The position numbers and the translations under genes are program-made. Below, piece after piece: positions 25,610-34,685 of a stretch of DNA of 64,000 nt. The notes under the pieces were generated by a model. The model searched no databases. It was given only the letters and a program-made list of their open reading frames with translations, and was not told the DNA's origin. Source of the stretch: Geminicoccaceae bacterium. GTDB lineage: Bacteria > Pseudomonadota > Alphaproteobacteria > Geminicoccales > Geminicoccaceae. The stretch lies in the NCBI GenBank assembly GCA_028285265.1, contig JANQPX010000032.1, positions 248,001-312,000 of the forward strand, read 5' to 3'. Position 1 is the first letter of the stretch. Every line of letters starts with the position of its first letter.

Positions 25610-26818
25610 CTAAAGGACTTCTGTTAAACGCATGTTTCCCAAGTCGTTTAACAGCTTGTCGAGGGCCTTTGACGGTCGATCTGGGAAGGCTTTTGCGAGA
25701 TCACTGCGCGCAAATTGTTGCCTTTTGAGCACCCAGTCGACCATGTCGGTCACTTCAGACGGCACCTCGACCGCACCACGCGAACCTGCCTTGACCAACC
25801 CATAGCGCCCATCCTGTTCGATGAGCTTAATGTCGCTTGCCTGGACTCGATAGGACGTATCATGAACGTCTGTGAGAAGATCAGGCAGATCGTAATGGGC
25901 ACGGGGATAGGAAAACCCCTTTTGGAATTCCTTTACAGCTGCCGCCGTTTCAGGCCGTTTCAACACTTCACCAATGGTATCGCCTAAACGGGCAAGCCGG
26001 GCGGCCAGTCCTGCCTCGCCGGGTCGTGGCAAATTTGCACGGAAGACCGGTTGGTTGAGGACCGTCTCGAAGAGCATCGACATAACGTCCATGCCAATCG
26101 GATAGGTAGCGCCGAAGGCGATATGTACGGCGCCACCCTCGTCGGCGATGGCATCGTGATATTGCCCTCGCGGCAAATAGAGCAGGTCGCCCGGTTCCAT
26201 TGTAACATCCATCAGAAGCTCGCCCTTGGCCTTTTCATGATGCTCGCGTCCCAGCGTCTTGAACTTTGGGTGAGCGATCGGATCAACGGCACGACCCTCG
26301 TAGATGTGCCAAGTCTTCGTGCCCTCGACGTGAACAGCAAAAACGTCATGGGTGTCAAAATGAGCAGCAAACCCCTGACGACGTTTCGAAGAGCAATAAA
26401 GGTTGCCTTGGATCTTAGCTCCCAGTGCCTGCTCCATGCAGGTCGAAAATGCCGTCAAGCCGCTGCTGAGGTGATCAATGTCATTTGCGACAAGCGTCGC
26501 ACCTTTCTTGAGAAAACTCTGCACCTTCGCCGGATCGGGGCGCATCACCTGACCGCCATCCCTGCCGGTTGCCGGCACACAATAATGGTGATTCGGAACA
26601 GGCTCCTTGTCGAGGACTAGCATGAGAGACTGCGCGGACCAGATTGTCGCCTGGCCGAGCAGCTCGTTGAGAAGTGGCCAGCTCATCACCTTGGCGAACT
26701 TGTCGGCGGCTCCTTTGACATGCAGCGGTCTCTTACCTTCATAGTCAGCCATGAAAGCGTCGGCACCAATGGGCGCCATGATGTCGTCAAATGAAAAGGG
26801 AAGATTCAATGTCGTCAT
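25610..26818 (-). CDS. cupin/JmjC-like 2-oxoglutarate oxygenase (ribosomal oxygenase family)
   Basis: 402 residues. The Cupin_4/ROX family contains Fe(II)/2-oxoglutarate hydroxylases that modify ribosomal proteins (for example L16 arginine hydroxylation by E. coli RoxA). The iron triad is visible: HFDTHD (HxD) in the middle and the distal His in LPRGQYHDAIA. A C-terminal winged-helix-like region follows (PSEVTDMVDWVLKRQQFA). Start ATG 26818. Divergent from yggS. The substrate is inferred from the family only. Confidence 0.85.
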   Translation of the reverse strand: MTTLNLPFSFDDIMAPIGADAFMADYEGKRPLHVKGAADKFAKVMSWPLLNELLGQATIWSAQSLMLVLDKEPVPNHHYCVPATGRDGGQVMRPDPAKVQSFLKKGATLVANDIDHLSSGLTAFSTCMEQALGAKIQGNLYCSSKRRQGFAAHFDTHDVFAVHVEGTKTWHIYEGRAVDPIAHPKFKTLGREHHEKAKGELLMDVTMEPGDLLYLPRGQYHDAIADEGGAVHIAFGATYPIGMDVMSMLFETVLNQPVFRANLPRPGEAGLAARLARLGDTIGEVLKRPETAAAVKEFQKGFSYPRAHYDLPDLLTDVHDTSYRVQASDIKLIEQDGRYGLVKAGSRGAVEVPSEVTDMVDWVLKRQQFARSDLAKAFPDRPSKALDKLLNDLGNMRLTEVL

Positions 26819-26931
26819 CGTTCGGCAGCCTCAATCCATGATCTGTCGGCCCCGGTGGTGCGTTGCGCTTCTGCATTGACCGGCCACGGGGCTCGACTAG
26901 GTTGTCTCCGGTTTGGCGAGGAGAAAATTGC

Positions 26932-27633
26932 ATGACAGAGGATCAGGAACAAGTCGAAGCCGTCACCGTTACAAGCCGGCTCGCTTTGATCAAAGACGCC
27001 ATCAGCGCAACAGCAAAGGACGCCGGTAGGGAACCATCGGACGTAACTCTCGTCGCGGTCAGTAAGGCTCAGCCAGATGAGCGGATCATCGCTGCCCTTG
27101 ACGCGGGGCAGCGCATTTTTGGTGAGAACTATGTACAGCCGGCGCTGGCCCGCTGGCCCGATCTCAAACAACGCTACCCTGACATTAGGCTGCACATGAT
27201 TGGTCCGATCCAAAGCAGAAAAGCGAAAGACGTTGTCGCCCTGTTTGATATGATCGAGACTGTGGACCGGGAAAAACTGGCCCACGCTCTTGCAAAGGAA
27301 ATGGTGGCACAGGGTAGGCGCCCGGATTGTCTGATTCAGGTCAACACTGGCGAGGAGCCACAAAAGTCCGGCATCAACCCCGGCGACGCCGACGGCTTTA
27401 TCGCGTTATGTCGAGACGAGCTCGATCTACCAATCAAAGGGATGATGTGTGTGCCGCCGGTGGAGGACGAACCAGCGATGCATTTTGCACTGCTCGCCAA
27501 AATCGCCAAGCGCAATGGTCTTCAGATTCTCTCAATGGGCATGAGCGCTGACTTCCAAGTCGGCATACAATTCGGGGCAACACATGTCAGGGTGGGCAGT
27601 GCCATCTTCGGCTCTCGACTGCCGAGAAACTGA
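26932..27633 (+). CDS. YggS/PLPBP pyridoxal phosphate homeostasis protein
   Basis: 233 residues. This PLP-binding TIM-barrel protein buffers free pyridoxal phosphate and affects amino-acid pools. The Schiff-base lysine is in LVAVSKAQPDE, followed by FGENYVQPA, IGPIQSRKAK, QVNTGEEPQKSG and the phosphate-binding end VRVGSAIFG, all canonical. ATG 26932 has GAGGAG upstream. Stand-alone gene. Confidence 0.95.
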   Translation: MTEDQEQVEAVTVTSRLALIKDAISATAKDAGREPSDVTLVAVSKAQPDERIIAALDAGQRIFGENYVQPALARWPDLKQRYPDIRLHMIGPIQSRKAKDVVALFDMIETVDREKLAHALAKEMVAQGRRPDCLIQVNTGEEPQKSGINPGDADGFIALCRDELDLPIKGMMCVPPVEDEPAMHFALLAKIAKRNGLQILSMGMSADFQVGIQFGATHVRVGSAIFGSRLPRN

Positions 27634-27746
27634 TCGTTCTCCGTTGCGAGTGTTGCCGCAACGGCAGACAGCAGGGCGAGGGCGACAAAAAGAGCAATGA
27701 CAATGCGAACGGTACCAGCAAGACGTATCATGTTTCGCTTGGCCAT
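27522..27746 (-). CDS. possible small single-span membrane protein, antisense to the end of yggS
   Basis: A 74-codon frame whose first half (MAKRNMIRLAG then VRIVIALFVALALL) looks like a signal anchor, with GGAG eight bases before its ATG. Its second half runs antisense through the last 112 bases of the yggS-like gene, which weakens the case because that part is constrained by the other strand. No family recognised. It would fill most of the 204-base gap between yggS and the S4 gene. Confidence 0.25.
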   Translation of the reverse strand: MAKRNMIRLAGTVRIVIALFVALALLSAVAATLATENDQFLGSREPKMALPTLTCVAPNCMPTWKSALMPIERI

Positions 27747-27837
27747 GGTCCACTCCGCGAATCGTCAGCGCCAATCAATCCTCACCATCATTTATGTGAA
27801 TAATGCGCACCTTCTGAACGAACCCTGATAAGCGCGT

Positions 27838-28281
27838 TCATCTGCCGTTCATCTTGGCGTCAATCGCTTGGCGACGTGCTCGTCTCGGATCGATTCCACC
27901 CTTCACGCCCCAGGGCTGGCGGGTCTGTGCCGAGCTCTCCACGGCCTCGCGCGGCTGCGCCTCGGCGGGCTCGCCAATGTCCTCATAGAGGGTTCGAGCT
28001 TCCGGAGCGGGACCACGTCGTTCACCAAGCGCCAGGATACGGACAACGCGAATCTCATGGCCCTGAGCGAACGTCAAAACATCACCGGGGCGAACGCGGT
28101 AGTGCGGCTTGGTCACGAGCATGCGATTGATCCGCACCCTGCCCTTATTAGCAACGGTCGCTGCAAGGCTTCTTGTTTTGAAAAATCTGGCTTGCCAAAG
28201 CCATTTGTCGAGACGAAGACCGTCGGTCGTAGCTGGCTCATGCTGGACCAATTCCTGGTCCTTCCGCGACTTTGTCGTCAT
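27838..28281 (-). CDS. S4-domain RNA-binding protein (HslR/Hsp15-like)
   Basis: 147 residues. The S4 fold is at 20-90: LRLDKWLWQARFFKTRSLA, then GRVRINRMLVTKPHYRVRPGD. Hsp15 (HslR) in E. coli binds stalled 50S subunits carrying peptidyl-tRNA; alphaproteobacterial relatives have a longer, basic, disordered tail, as here (RRARRQAIDAKMNGR at the end). Its ATG overlaps the stop of the SUV3-type helicase by four bases, a pairing common in alphaproteobacteria that points to a shared RNA or ribosome function. Confidence 0.88.
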   Translation of the reverse strand: MTTKSRKDQELVQHEPATTDGLRLDKWLWQARFFKTRSLAATVANKGRVRINRMLVTKPHYRVRPGDVLTFAQGHEIRVVRILALGERRGPAPEARTLYEDIGEPAEAQPREAVESSAQTRQPWGVKGGIDPRRARRQAIDAKMNGR

Positions 28282-30815
28282 GCCGTACCCGTTGTGAAAC
28301 AGAGATCCCGTAAGGCTGCGAACGGCGAAGCTGACAGATCCCGATCCTCTTTGATCTTCTTCTGCGCCCTCCGCCGAGACCGCTGGGTTTTGCGCCGAAA
28401 CACCCCTTGATCGTCGGCCGTATAACCGAGCGATATGACAACATGGCGAAGATCCTCGCGGCCAAGGCCGGTTAGCGCCATCATAGATGGGCTAAGTTCG
28501 AACGTCGCTCCCTCCTTCGAGGCCCGCCTCAACACCGCGGCCAGCCGTTCGACGATATCGATCCGAAGTGCATGGCGGCCATGCTCTTCGAATCCGATCG
28601 CCGACGCATAGCCTTCTGGAAATGTGATCTTCTCTAGCGCAACACGCCCCAGTGGTGGCGGCGTTAGGTCAGGAATACTCTGCTGAACCGCCCATAAGCG
28701 GGCTCGTAATTCGATAGCGCGCGCTTTCAGCATGGACGACAAAAACAGATGCCGCACACCGAACCGAACGCCGAGCTTGGCAAGTCGGGTTCTCGAGGCT
28801 TTCGATAGGCTCTTGAGCTGGGCATCCACGTCCATCACGGAGACATTGCCAAGCCCCTCGACCAGCAAGAAAGCAATCCCGCGTGCAGCACCGTCGAGCT
28901 CGGCCGCTTGTAAGTCGCGGAGCGGCGCGGTTAAGTCCGCGAGATAGGCATCCAACCAAACAGAGAGCCGCCGACGGACTGCCTCGCGCACGTCGCCGCT
29001 GAGCTGATCGCTAACCAGCGCCTCAAGACGCGGCGCCAGGGGGGTCGCTCCAGGTCGGAGTCGACCAACTGGCGGACTGTCGGCATTACCGGCTTGATCC
29101 CCCTCTTGGCGCCAGAGAATGCGTCCCGCATTGTCCAGCGAGAAGGATTTGTCGCTTGATGCGATCAATGCCTTCACCCGACGCTGAAGCTCGGGCCCGA
29201 TCACGCGCCTTGCCGCTGCATTGACAGCGCGGCGCTCAATTTCACCGTTTTCGACCTTATGACCGCCGAGCACGGGAACTAGGCCTTCGATCCGGCCAAC
29301 CTCTTGGCCTTCGATCATCACGGCACCGTCTGCCTCGACGGCCCCGAGCGGCCCGCCTTCTTGTAAACTTCGTAGCAGGATCTGGGTGCGCCGATCGACA
29401 AAACGCTGGGTCAATCGTTCATGTAGAGCATCGGACAAGCGATCCTCAACATGCCGTGCTCGCTCTTGCCAATGGGCCGGATCCTCCAGCCAGTCGGAAC
29501 GGTGGGTCATGTAGGTCCACGTACGGATGTGCGCGAGGCGCGTCGTTAACGCGTCGATGTCCCCCTCCACACGCTCGAGCCGTGCGATCTGATCAGCGAC
29601 CCAATCGGTCGGTAAACAGTGTCGCTCGGAAAGGTGATCGAAGACAGTCTCGAGCAGTAGCAAATGACTATCCGTTAACGTCTTTCTGAAGTCAGGGATT
29701 TGACAGACCGACCAAAGCAACTCGATCGAGGCATGATCACGGGCGCGTCGTTGCACCCTGTCCTTTCTTGACAGCGTCTTCAGGCTGACATGATCCAGAG
29801 CATTGCCGGTCTTCCGAAGACAAGCAAAAGGCGGCGGCTGATCCAGACTTTCTAGGAGGCGATCGAGATTGGAGAAGTCTAAGTCAGCATGACGCCATCG
29901 CAATTCTTTGATCGCAGGGAAATGGTGGGTTTCAACAGCCTCGATGAGTCGAGGATCGAGGTCACCGACATCGATCGTCGTACCAAAAGTGCCATCCCGC
30001 ATATGACGACCGGCACGCCCGGCAATTTGCCCAATCTCAGGCGGCGTGAGCTCGCGCATTTCGCGACCATCGAACTTGACGATGCTGGCAAGCGCCACAT
30101 GGGTCAGGTCCATATTGAGACCCATGCCGATGGCGTCAGTGGCGACGAGATAATCGACCTCGCCCTCCTGATAGAGAGCAACCTGGGCATTTCGCGTTCG
30201 CGGGCTCAGCGAGCCAAGGACCACGGCCGCCCCACCGCGCTGGCGGCGGATCAATTCGGCGAACGCATAAACGTCGCGCGCCGTGAAGGCGACAACGGCG
30301 CTTCGTTTCGGGAGCCGGGTTACCTTGCTAGGCTCGGCATAAGAGAGCGTCGAAAAGCGGGGGCGCGTGATCACCTCCGCCTCTGGCACCAGCCGTTTCA
30401 GAAGCGGTCGAACGGTGTCAGCACCGAGAAACATGGTCTCTGCGCCGCCCCGCGCCCGGAGCAAACGATCGGTGAAGACATGACCGCGCTCACGGTCAGC
30501 AGCAAGCTGAATCTCATCTACCGCGAGGAAATCGACGTCCAAATCCTCGGGCATAGCCTCTACGGTGGCGACCCAATAACGCGCCGTTTTCGGTTGGATC
30601 TTTTCTTCGCCGGTGACAAGAGCGACCTTCTCAGCACCGCACAAACCCACAATTCGATCGTACACTTCACGTGCTAGAAGTCGGAGGGGAAAGCCGATTA
30701 GCCCCGATTTGTGAGCCAACATGCGCTCGACCGCGAAATGGGTCTTTCCCGTATTGGTCGGGCCGAGCACCGCGAGCACGCGGTTTTGGTCTTCAGGCGA
30801 AAGCATCATGACCAT
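28278..30815 (-). CDS. SUV3-type DExH RNA helicase
   Basis: About 845 residues from the ATG at 30815. Resembles mitochondrial SUV3 and its alphaproteobacterial homologues, which unwind RNA and, in mitochondria, work with a degradosome nuclease. Motif I is GPTNTGKT near the N-terminus, motif II DEIQ in LAVDEIQLAADRERG, and motif VI-like QIAGRAGRHMRDG in domain 2. A SUV3 C-terminal region follows; the last residues are basic. An upstream extension to 30977 is open but unlike the family and lacks a ribosome site. Translationally coupled to the S4-domain gene. Confidence 0.9.
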   Translation of the reverse strand: MVMMLSPEDQNRVLAVLGPTNTGKTHFAVERMLAHKSGLIGFPLRLLAREVYDRIVGLCGAEKVALVTGEEKIQPKTARYWVATVEAMPEDLDVDFLAVDEIQLAADRERGHVFTDRLLRARGGAETMFLGADTVRPLLKRLVPEAEVITRPRFSTLSYAEPSKVTRLPKRSAVVAFTARDVYAFAELIRRQRGGAAVVLGSLSPRTRNAQVALYQEGEVDYLVATDAIGMGLNMDLTHVALASIVKFDGREMRELTPPEIGQIAGRAGRHMRDGTFGTTIDVGDLDPRLIEAVETHHFPAIKELRWRHADLDFSNLDRLLESLDQPPPFACLRKTGNALDHVSLKTLSRKDRVQRRARDHASIELLWSVCQIPDFRKTLTDSHLLLLETVFDHLSERHCLPTDWVADQIARLERVEGDIDALTTRLAHIRTWTYMTHRSDWLEDPAHWQERARHVEDRLSDALHERLTQRFVDRRTQILLRSLQEGGPLGAVEADGAVMIEGQEVGRIEGLVPVLGGHKVENGEIERRAVNAAARRVIGPELQRRVKALIASSDKSFSLDNAGRILWRQEGDQAGNADSPPVGRLRPGATPLAPRLEALVSDQLSGDVREAVRRRLSVWLDAYLADLTAPLRDLQAAELDGAARGIAFLLVEGLGNVSVMDVDAQLKSLSKASRTRLAKLGVRFGVRHLFLSSMLKARAIELRARLWAVQQSIPDLTPPPLGRVALEKITFPEGYASAIGFEEHGRHALRIDIVERLAAVLRRASKEGATFELSPSMMALTGLGREDLRHVVISLGYTADDQGVFRRKTQRSRRRAQKKIKEDRDLSASPFAALRDLCFTTGTA

Positions 30816-30957
30816 GAAAGAACTATGGGCTGTCCCATTCCCCCTGGCAAGATGTGGCGGCGAAGAAGTGTAAATAGCCCATCTGGTGGTTACCATGATG
30901 CAGCCACACGACATATTGATTGCTTGCGGGGCAGATCGGGGCCTCTTTCTTTGCCTG

Positions 30958-30986
30958 CTTGAACCACGATCTGCCAACGCCTACAT
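30958..30986 (+). promoter_or_regulatory. candidate heat-shock (sigma-32) promoter of htpG
   Basis: CTTGAA (30958-30963), a 16-base spacer, then CCTACAT (30980-30986), 50 bases before the htpG ATG. It resembles the RpoH pattern CTTGAA ... CCCATNT with one or two deviations and sits in the right place for a chaperone gene. Confidence 0.4.
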
Positions 30987-31036
30987 CCGGCGTCATCTGA
31001 ATGAACTCATCATTACGACTACGGGGAAGGTAAGGC

Positions 31037-32962
31037 ATGGCCGCCGAGAAACAGCCCTTTGAAGCCGAAGTCGGGCGAGTGCTCGACCTGGTGATCAATT
31101 CGCTCTATCAGCATCGGGATATCTTCCTGCGCGAGCTGATTTCGAATGCTTCTGACGCGTGCGATCGCCTGCGTTATCAGTCCATCAGCGACGACACGCT
31201 GCTTTCTAGCGACCCAGATCTTAAAATCATGCTAACGCCGGATAGCGATGCCGGCACGCTCACCATTGACGATAACGGCGTCGGCATGAGCCGGGACGAG
31301 TTGGTTGACAACCTCGGCACGATCGCCCGTTCGGGTACGGCGCGCTTTGCTGAAGCACTCTCCGGTGACGATAAGGCAGACGTGAATCTGATCGGTCAGT
31401 TCGGTGTCGGCTTTTATTCGGTGTTCATGGTCGCTGACCAGGTCGACGTCTTGTCGTCGAAGGCGGGCGAAAACATCGCTCATCGCTGGTCTTCCGATGG
31501 TAAGACCGGCTTTTCCATCGAAAAGATCATGGACGATGCGCCGCGTGGTACCCGCATCGTTCTCAAGCTTCGCGACCATGCCAAGGAATTCCTGGACGAG
31601 TACCGCCTTCGTCATATCGTCCGTAGCTATTCCGATCACATCGCGATTCCTATTCTCTTCCAGGGCGAAGCCAAACCCGCCGAACCCAAGGAAGGCGAAG
31701 ACAAAACGGACGAATTGGTTGTACCGGAGCCGCAGCAGATCAATGAGGCCAGTGCCCTTTGGACTCGGCCGAAGTCCGATATCACCGACGAACAGTATAA
31801 AGAATTCTACCATCATGTCGGCCAAGCCTTCGACGATCCTTGGAGCCGCTTGCACGTCCAAGCAGAGGGTTTGGTTTCCTACCAGGCGCTGTTATTCGTG
31901 CCGAGCGTTCAGCCGATGGATCTCTTCGACCCGAAGCGCGAGCATCAGGTCAAACTCTATGTCAAACGCGTGTTCATCACCGATGGTCTCGAAGGTTTGA
32001 TGCCACGCTATCTGCGTTTCGTAAAAGGCGTCATCGACACCGAAGACCTGCAACTCAACGTCTCTCGCGAGACTCTTCAACACAGCGCCGTCCTTGCCAA
32101 GATCAAGAAAGATCTCGTGCGACGGGTCCTAGATGACATCGCGAGACGCGCCAACGCAGACGGCGATGACAATGACTATGACACCTTCTGGGAGCAGTTC
32201 GGGCAGGTCATCAAAGAAGGCATTTACGAAGACCATGAGCAGCGAGAAAAGCTTTTAGACCTCGCCAGGTTTCGCTCGACTCATGACGACGGCTGGGTGA
32301 GCTTGGCGGACTATGTTGCCCGCATGAAGGAGGGTCAGGACGCCATCTACACCATCTCGGGCGACAATCTCACGGCGCTCAAATCTAGCCCGCAGCTCGA
32401 AGCCGCACGTGCCAAGGGTGTCGAGGTTCTCTTGCTTGCCGACAATATCGATGACTTTTGGTTGCCGCAGACCGACACCTATCAAGAGAAGCCTTTCAAA
32501 TCCCTCACCCGAGGTGACGTTGATCTTTCCAAGATCGAGAGTGACACGGAGGACAAAGAGGACCAGCCAACCGAGACGGTCGAGGGTGAGGATCTCGACA
32601 AGCTGATCGCAGCGCTCAAAGCGAAACTCGGCGACAAAGTCGCGGATGTACGTGCGTCGGCACGCTTGACCGATAGTGCGGTTTGCCTCGTGGCCAACGA
32701 ACACGGCATGGACATGCGTTTGGAACGATTTTTGAAGCAACATCAGCAGCTTGGCGAGCTCTCTAAACGCGTCCTCGAGATCAATCCCAAACACGAACTC
32801 ATCCGGGGTATGGCAGCGACCGACCCTGGCAATGAGGATCTTGGCGAGCTGGCAGAGCTGCTCTTTGATCAGGCCCTGATTGTCGAAGGCGAGCCGCTGC
32901 CTGATCCAGGAGCCTTCTCGCGCCGCATGAGCGCATTTTTGAGTAAGGGCCTGGCTGCTTAA
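31037..32962 (+). CDS. htpG: molecular chaperone HtpG (Hsp90)
   Basis: 641 residues, full length. ATP-dependent cytosolic chaperone. The GHKL ATPase domain has FLRELISNASDACDRLRY, DNGVGMSRDEL and GQFGVGFYSVFMVAD; the middle domain has SRETLQHSAVLAKIKKDL with the catalytic Arg; the C-terminal dimer domain has AARLTDSAVCLVANEHGMD. A charged insertion (DTEDKEDQPTETVEGEDLDK) separates middle and C-terminal domains. AAGGTAAGG precedes the ATG. The stop overlaps that of the convergent dehydrogenase gene by four bases. Confidence 0.97.
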   Translation: MAAEKQPFEAEVGRVLDLVINSLYQHRDIFLRELISNASDACDRLRYQSISDDTLLSSDPDLKIMLTPDSDAGTLTIDDNGVGMSRDELVDNLGTIARSGTARFAEALSGDDKADVNLIGQFGVGFYSVFMVADQVDVLSSKAGENIAHRWSSDGKTGFSIEKIMDDAPRGTRIVLKLRDHAKEFLDEYRLRHIVRSYSDHIAIPILFQGEAKPAEPKEGEDKTDELVVPEPQQINEASALWTRPKSDITDEQYKEFYHHVGQAFDDPWSRLHVQAEGLVSYQALLFVPSVQPMDLFDPKREHQVKLYVKRVFITDGLEGLMPRYLRFVKGVIDTEDLQLNVSRETLQHSAVLAKIKKDLVRRVLDDIARRANADGDDNDYDTFWEQFGQVIKEGIYEDHEQREKLLDLARFRSTHDDGWVSLADYVARMKEGQDAIYTISGDNLTALKSSPQLEAARAKGVEVLLLADNIDDFWLPQTDTYQEKPFKSLTRGDVDLSKIESDTEDKEDQPTETVEGEDLDKLIAALKAKLGDKVADVRASARLTDSAVCLVANEHGMDMRLERFLKQHQQLGELSKRVLEINPKHELIRGMAATDPGNEDLGELAELLFDQALIVEGEPLPDPGAFSRRMSAFLSKGLAA

Positions 32963-33900
32963 TCGGCTTTTACGCCCCGCGACGACGATGAAGATGTCCT
33001 AAGCGAAACGGGCACGCCGCTGAGGTCGCCTTGGGCCTCGAAGAGTTGAGGCATTTGCGCATCGCCGTGGCCAAGGGCTACGGCGAGATCGTACCAACGC
33101 CGAACGCTATCAGCGAGCGGTGCATAGACCTCTTGATCGTCGGCAAGCCGCCAGAAATAGTCGACGTCCTTGCGCGCGTTTTTAATGGCAAACGCCGCTC
33201 TTTCGGGATCTCCGGACCCCGTCAAAAGCCCGGCCATGCGCTGAAAGGAGGCACTGTCACCGCCACTGACGGAAATCAGGTCGACCATCATATCAGGAGC
33301 AACGCCTGCCTTTGTAGCAGCCGTACAAGCTTCCACCGCAAGGGCAGCATTGCCAAGCGTCAAAAAGTTATTGATGAGCTTCAGGGTATGCGCTGTGCCG
33401 ACAGTGCCCGTATGGAAGATCCGCTGACAGAACGTCTCGAGCACCGGTCTGATCTCATTGAGGGTTGTATCTTCGGCACCAATCATGATGTTGAGACGAC
33501 CTTCTTCCGCTTCTTTCGGCGTCAGGGTTACGGGGCCATCGACGAAGATCACTTTCTTTTGGGATAAGGCTTGCGCCAAACGTCGAGACGTCGCGGGCTC
33601 ACTGGTCGTCATATCGACCAGGATCTGTCCTGGCCTGGCCGCTTCAAGCACGCCACCGTCACCGAGAACCAGCTTCTCCATAACCGACGCATCAGAAACA
33701 CACGTGAAGACGACGTCGACGGCTCGAACAAGTTCCGCGGTCGACATCGCTTCGGTCGCACCACGTTCGACAAGATCATCGACCGGCGCACGGTTGCGGT
33801 GCGCCATCACGGTTAGGGGAAATCCGCCTAGCAAGATATTTTTGGCAGCGCCATGGCCCATGAGACCGACACCGATAAACCCTATCTTTTTCTGTTCCAT
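32959..33900 (-). CDS. 3-hydroxyisobutyrate dehydrogenase-family NAD(P)-dependent oxidoreductase
   Basis: 313 residues. The Rossmann motif GFIGVGLMGHGAAKN opens the protein; the substrate loop VDGPVTLTPKEAEEGRLNIMIGA and the catalytic-lysine helix HTLKLINNFL are as in beta-hydroxyacid dehydrogenases (GarR, HIBADH, GLYR). The acid it oxidises or semialdehyde it reduces cannot be specified. ATG 33900 has GGGAAGGG upstream. It is divergent from the RraA/diaminopropionate lyase operon 92 bases away and could belong to the same regulon. Confidence 0.88.
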   Translation of the reverse strand: MEQKKIGFIGVGLMGHGAAKNILLGGFPLTVMAHRNRAPVDDLVERGATEAMSTAELVRAVDVVFTCVSDASVMEKLVLGDGGVLEAARPGQILVDMTTSEPATSRRLAQALSQKKVIFVDGPVTLTPKEAEEGRLNIMIGAEDTTLNEIRPVLETFCQRIFHTGTVGTAHTLKLINNFLTLGNAALAVEACTAATKAGVAPDMMVDLISVSGGDSASFQRMAGLLTGSGDPERAAFAIKNARKDVDYFWRLADDQEVYAPLADSVRRWYDLAVALGHGDAQMPQLFEAQGDLSGVPVSLRTSSSSSRGVKAD

Positions 33901-33992
33901 CAACACCCTTCCCGTTTAGATCTGGTCTATGGCCGGCTGATCGAACTGAAGCTAGAGTTGCTCAGATCGAACGACAAGGCAGGAGAACAAGC

Positions 33993-34679
33993 ATGCTCGG
34001 CGATCCCCCCGTTGTAACGTTGAAGCGGCAATTCGCACGGCCGAGCTCATCCCAAATCGAGGCGCTTGAGGGCGTCCCAACAGGCTTCGTCGTCGATCTC
34101 ATGATGGGCCAAGGAGCGATTGATCAACGCATCAAGCCGCTGTGGCCCAACAGCGCCTTTACCGCGCCGGTCCTCGCCGCGGATTGTGGCCCTCGAGACA
34201 ATCTTGGTCTCTTGGTGGCGCTCGAAGTCGCTGAGCCCGGAGATGTCATCGCTCTCGCCACCGGCGGCTTCGAAGATACAGCGGTGCTCGGTGATCATGT
34301 CGCCGCCATGGCCAAGAACAAAGGTATCGTCGCGTTCGTCACCGACGGTCTTGCGCGCGATGTCGATGGTTTGATCAGCGTCGGCCTTCCCATCTATTGC
34401 GCAGGTATCTCACCCAACAGCCCGTATAAGAACGGTCCTTGTGAAGTCGGAACGGCGGTGACCCTCGGTGGTCTCACCGTTCGATCTGGTGACTTGATGG
34501 TTGGTGATCGAGACGGCGTTGCCATCATTCCTCGAGACAAGATCGATGCCGTTATCGCCGGGCTGCCCGATGTCGAAGCGAAAGAGGCTGAAATGGGCCG
34601 CTTGATCGAAGAGGGCTTGACCGTCCCGGGCTTCGTTGCCGAGCTACTCGCCTCTGACAAGACCCGGCTATTGGACTGA
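33993..34679 (+). CDS. RraA-like/4-hydroxy-4-methyl-2-oxoglutarate aldolase family protein
   Basis: 228 residues. The RraA fold is used both by RNase E inhibitors and by class II pyruvate aldolases and oxaloacetate decarboxylases. Recognisable blocks: PVLAADCGPRDNLGLL, GDVIALATGGFEDTAVLGD, IVAFVTDGLARDVDG (the R...D pair expected of aldolases) and GDLMVGDRDGVAIIP. The R-x-x-D pattern favours an enzyme over RraA. AGGAG precedes the ATG. First gene of the operon: six bases to diaminopropionate ammonia-lyase, so a role in the same catabolic route is likely. Confidence 0.85.
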   Translation: MLGDPPVVTLKRQFARPSSSQIEALEGVPTGFVVDLMMGQGAIDQRIKPLWPNSAFTAPVLAADCGPRDNLGLLVALEVAEPGDVIALATGGFEDTAVLGDHVAAMAKNKGIVAFVTDGLARDVDGLISVGLPIYCAGISPNSPYKNGPCEVGTAVTLGGLTVRSGDLMVGDRDGVAIIPRDKIDAVIAGLPDVEAKEAEMGRLIEEGLTVPGFVAELLASDKTRLLD

Positions 34680-34685
34680 GCTCCT

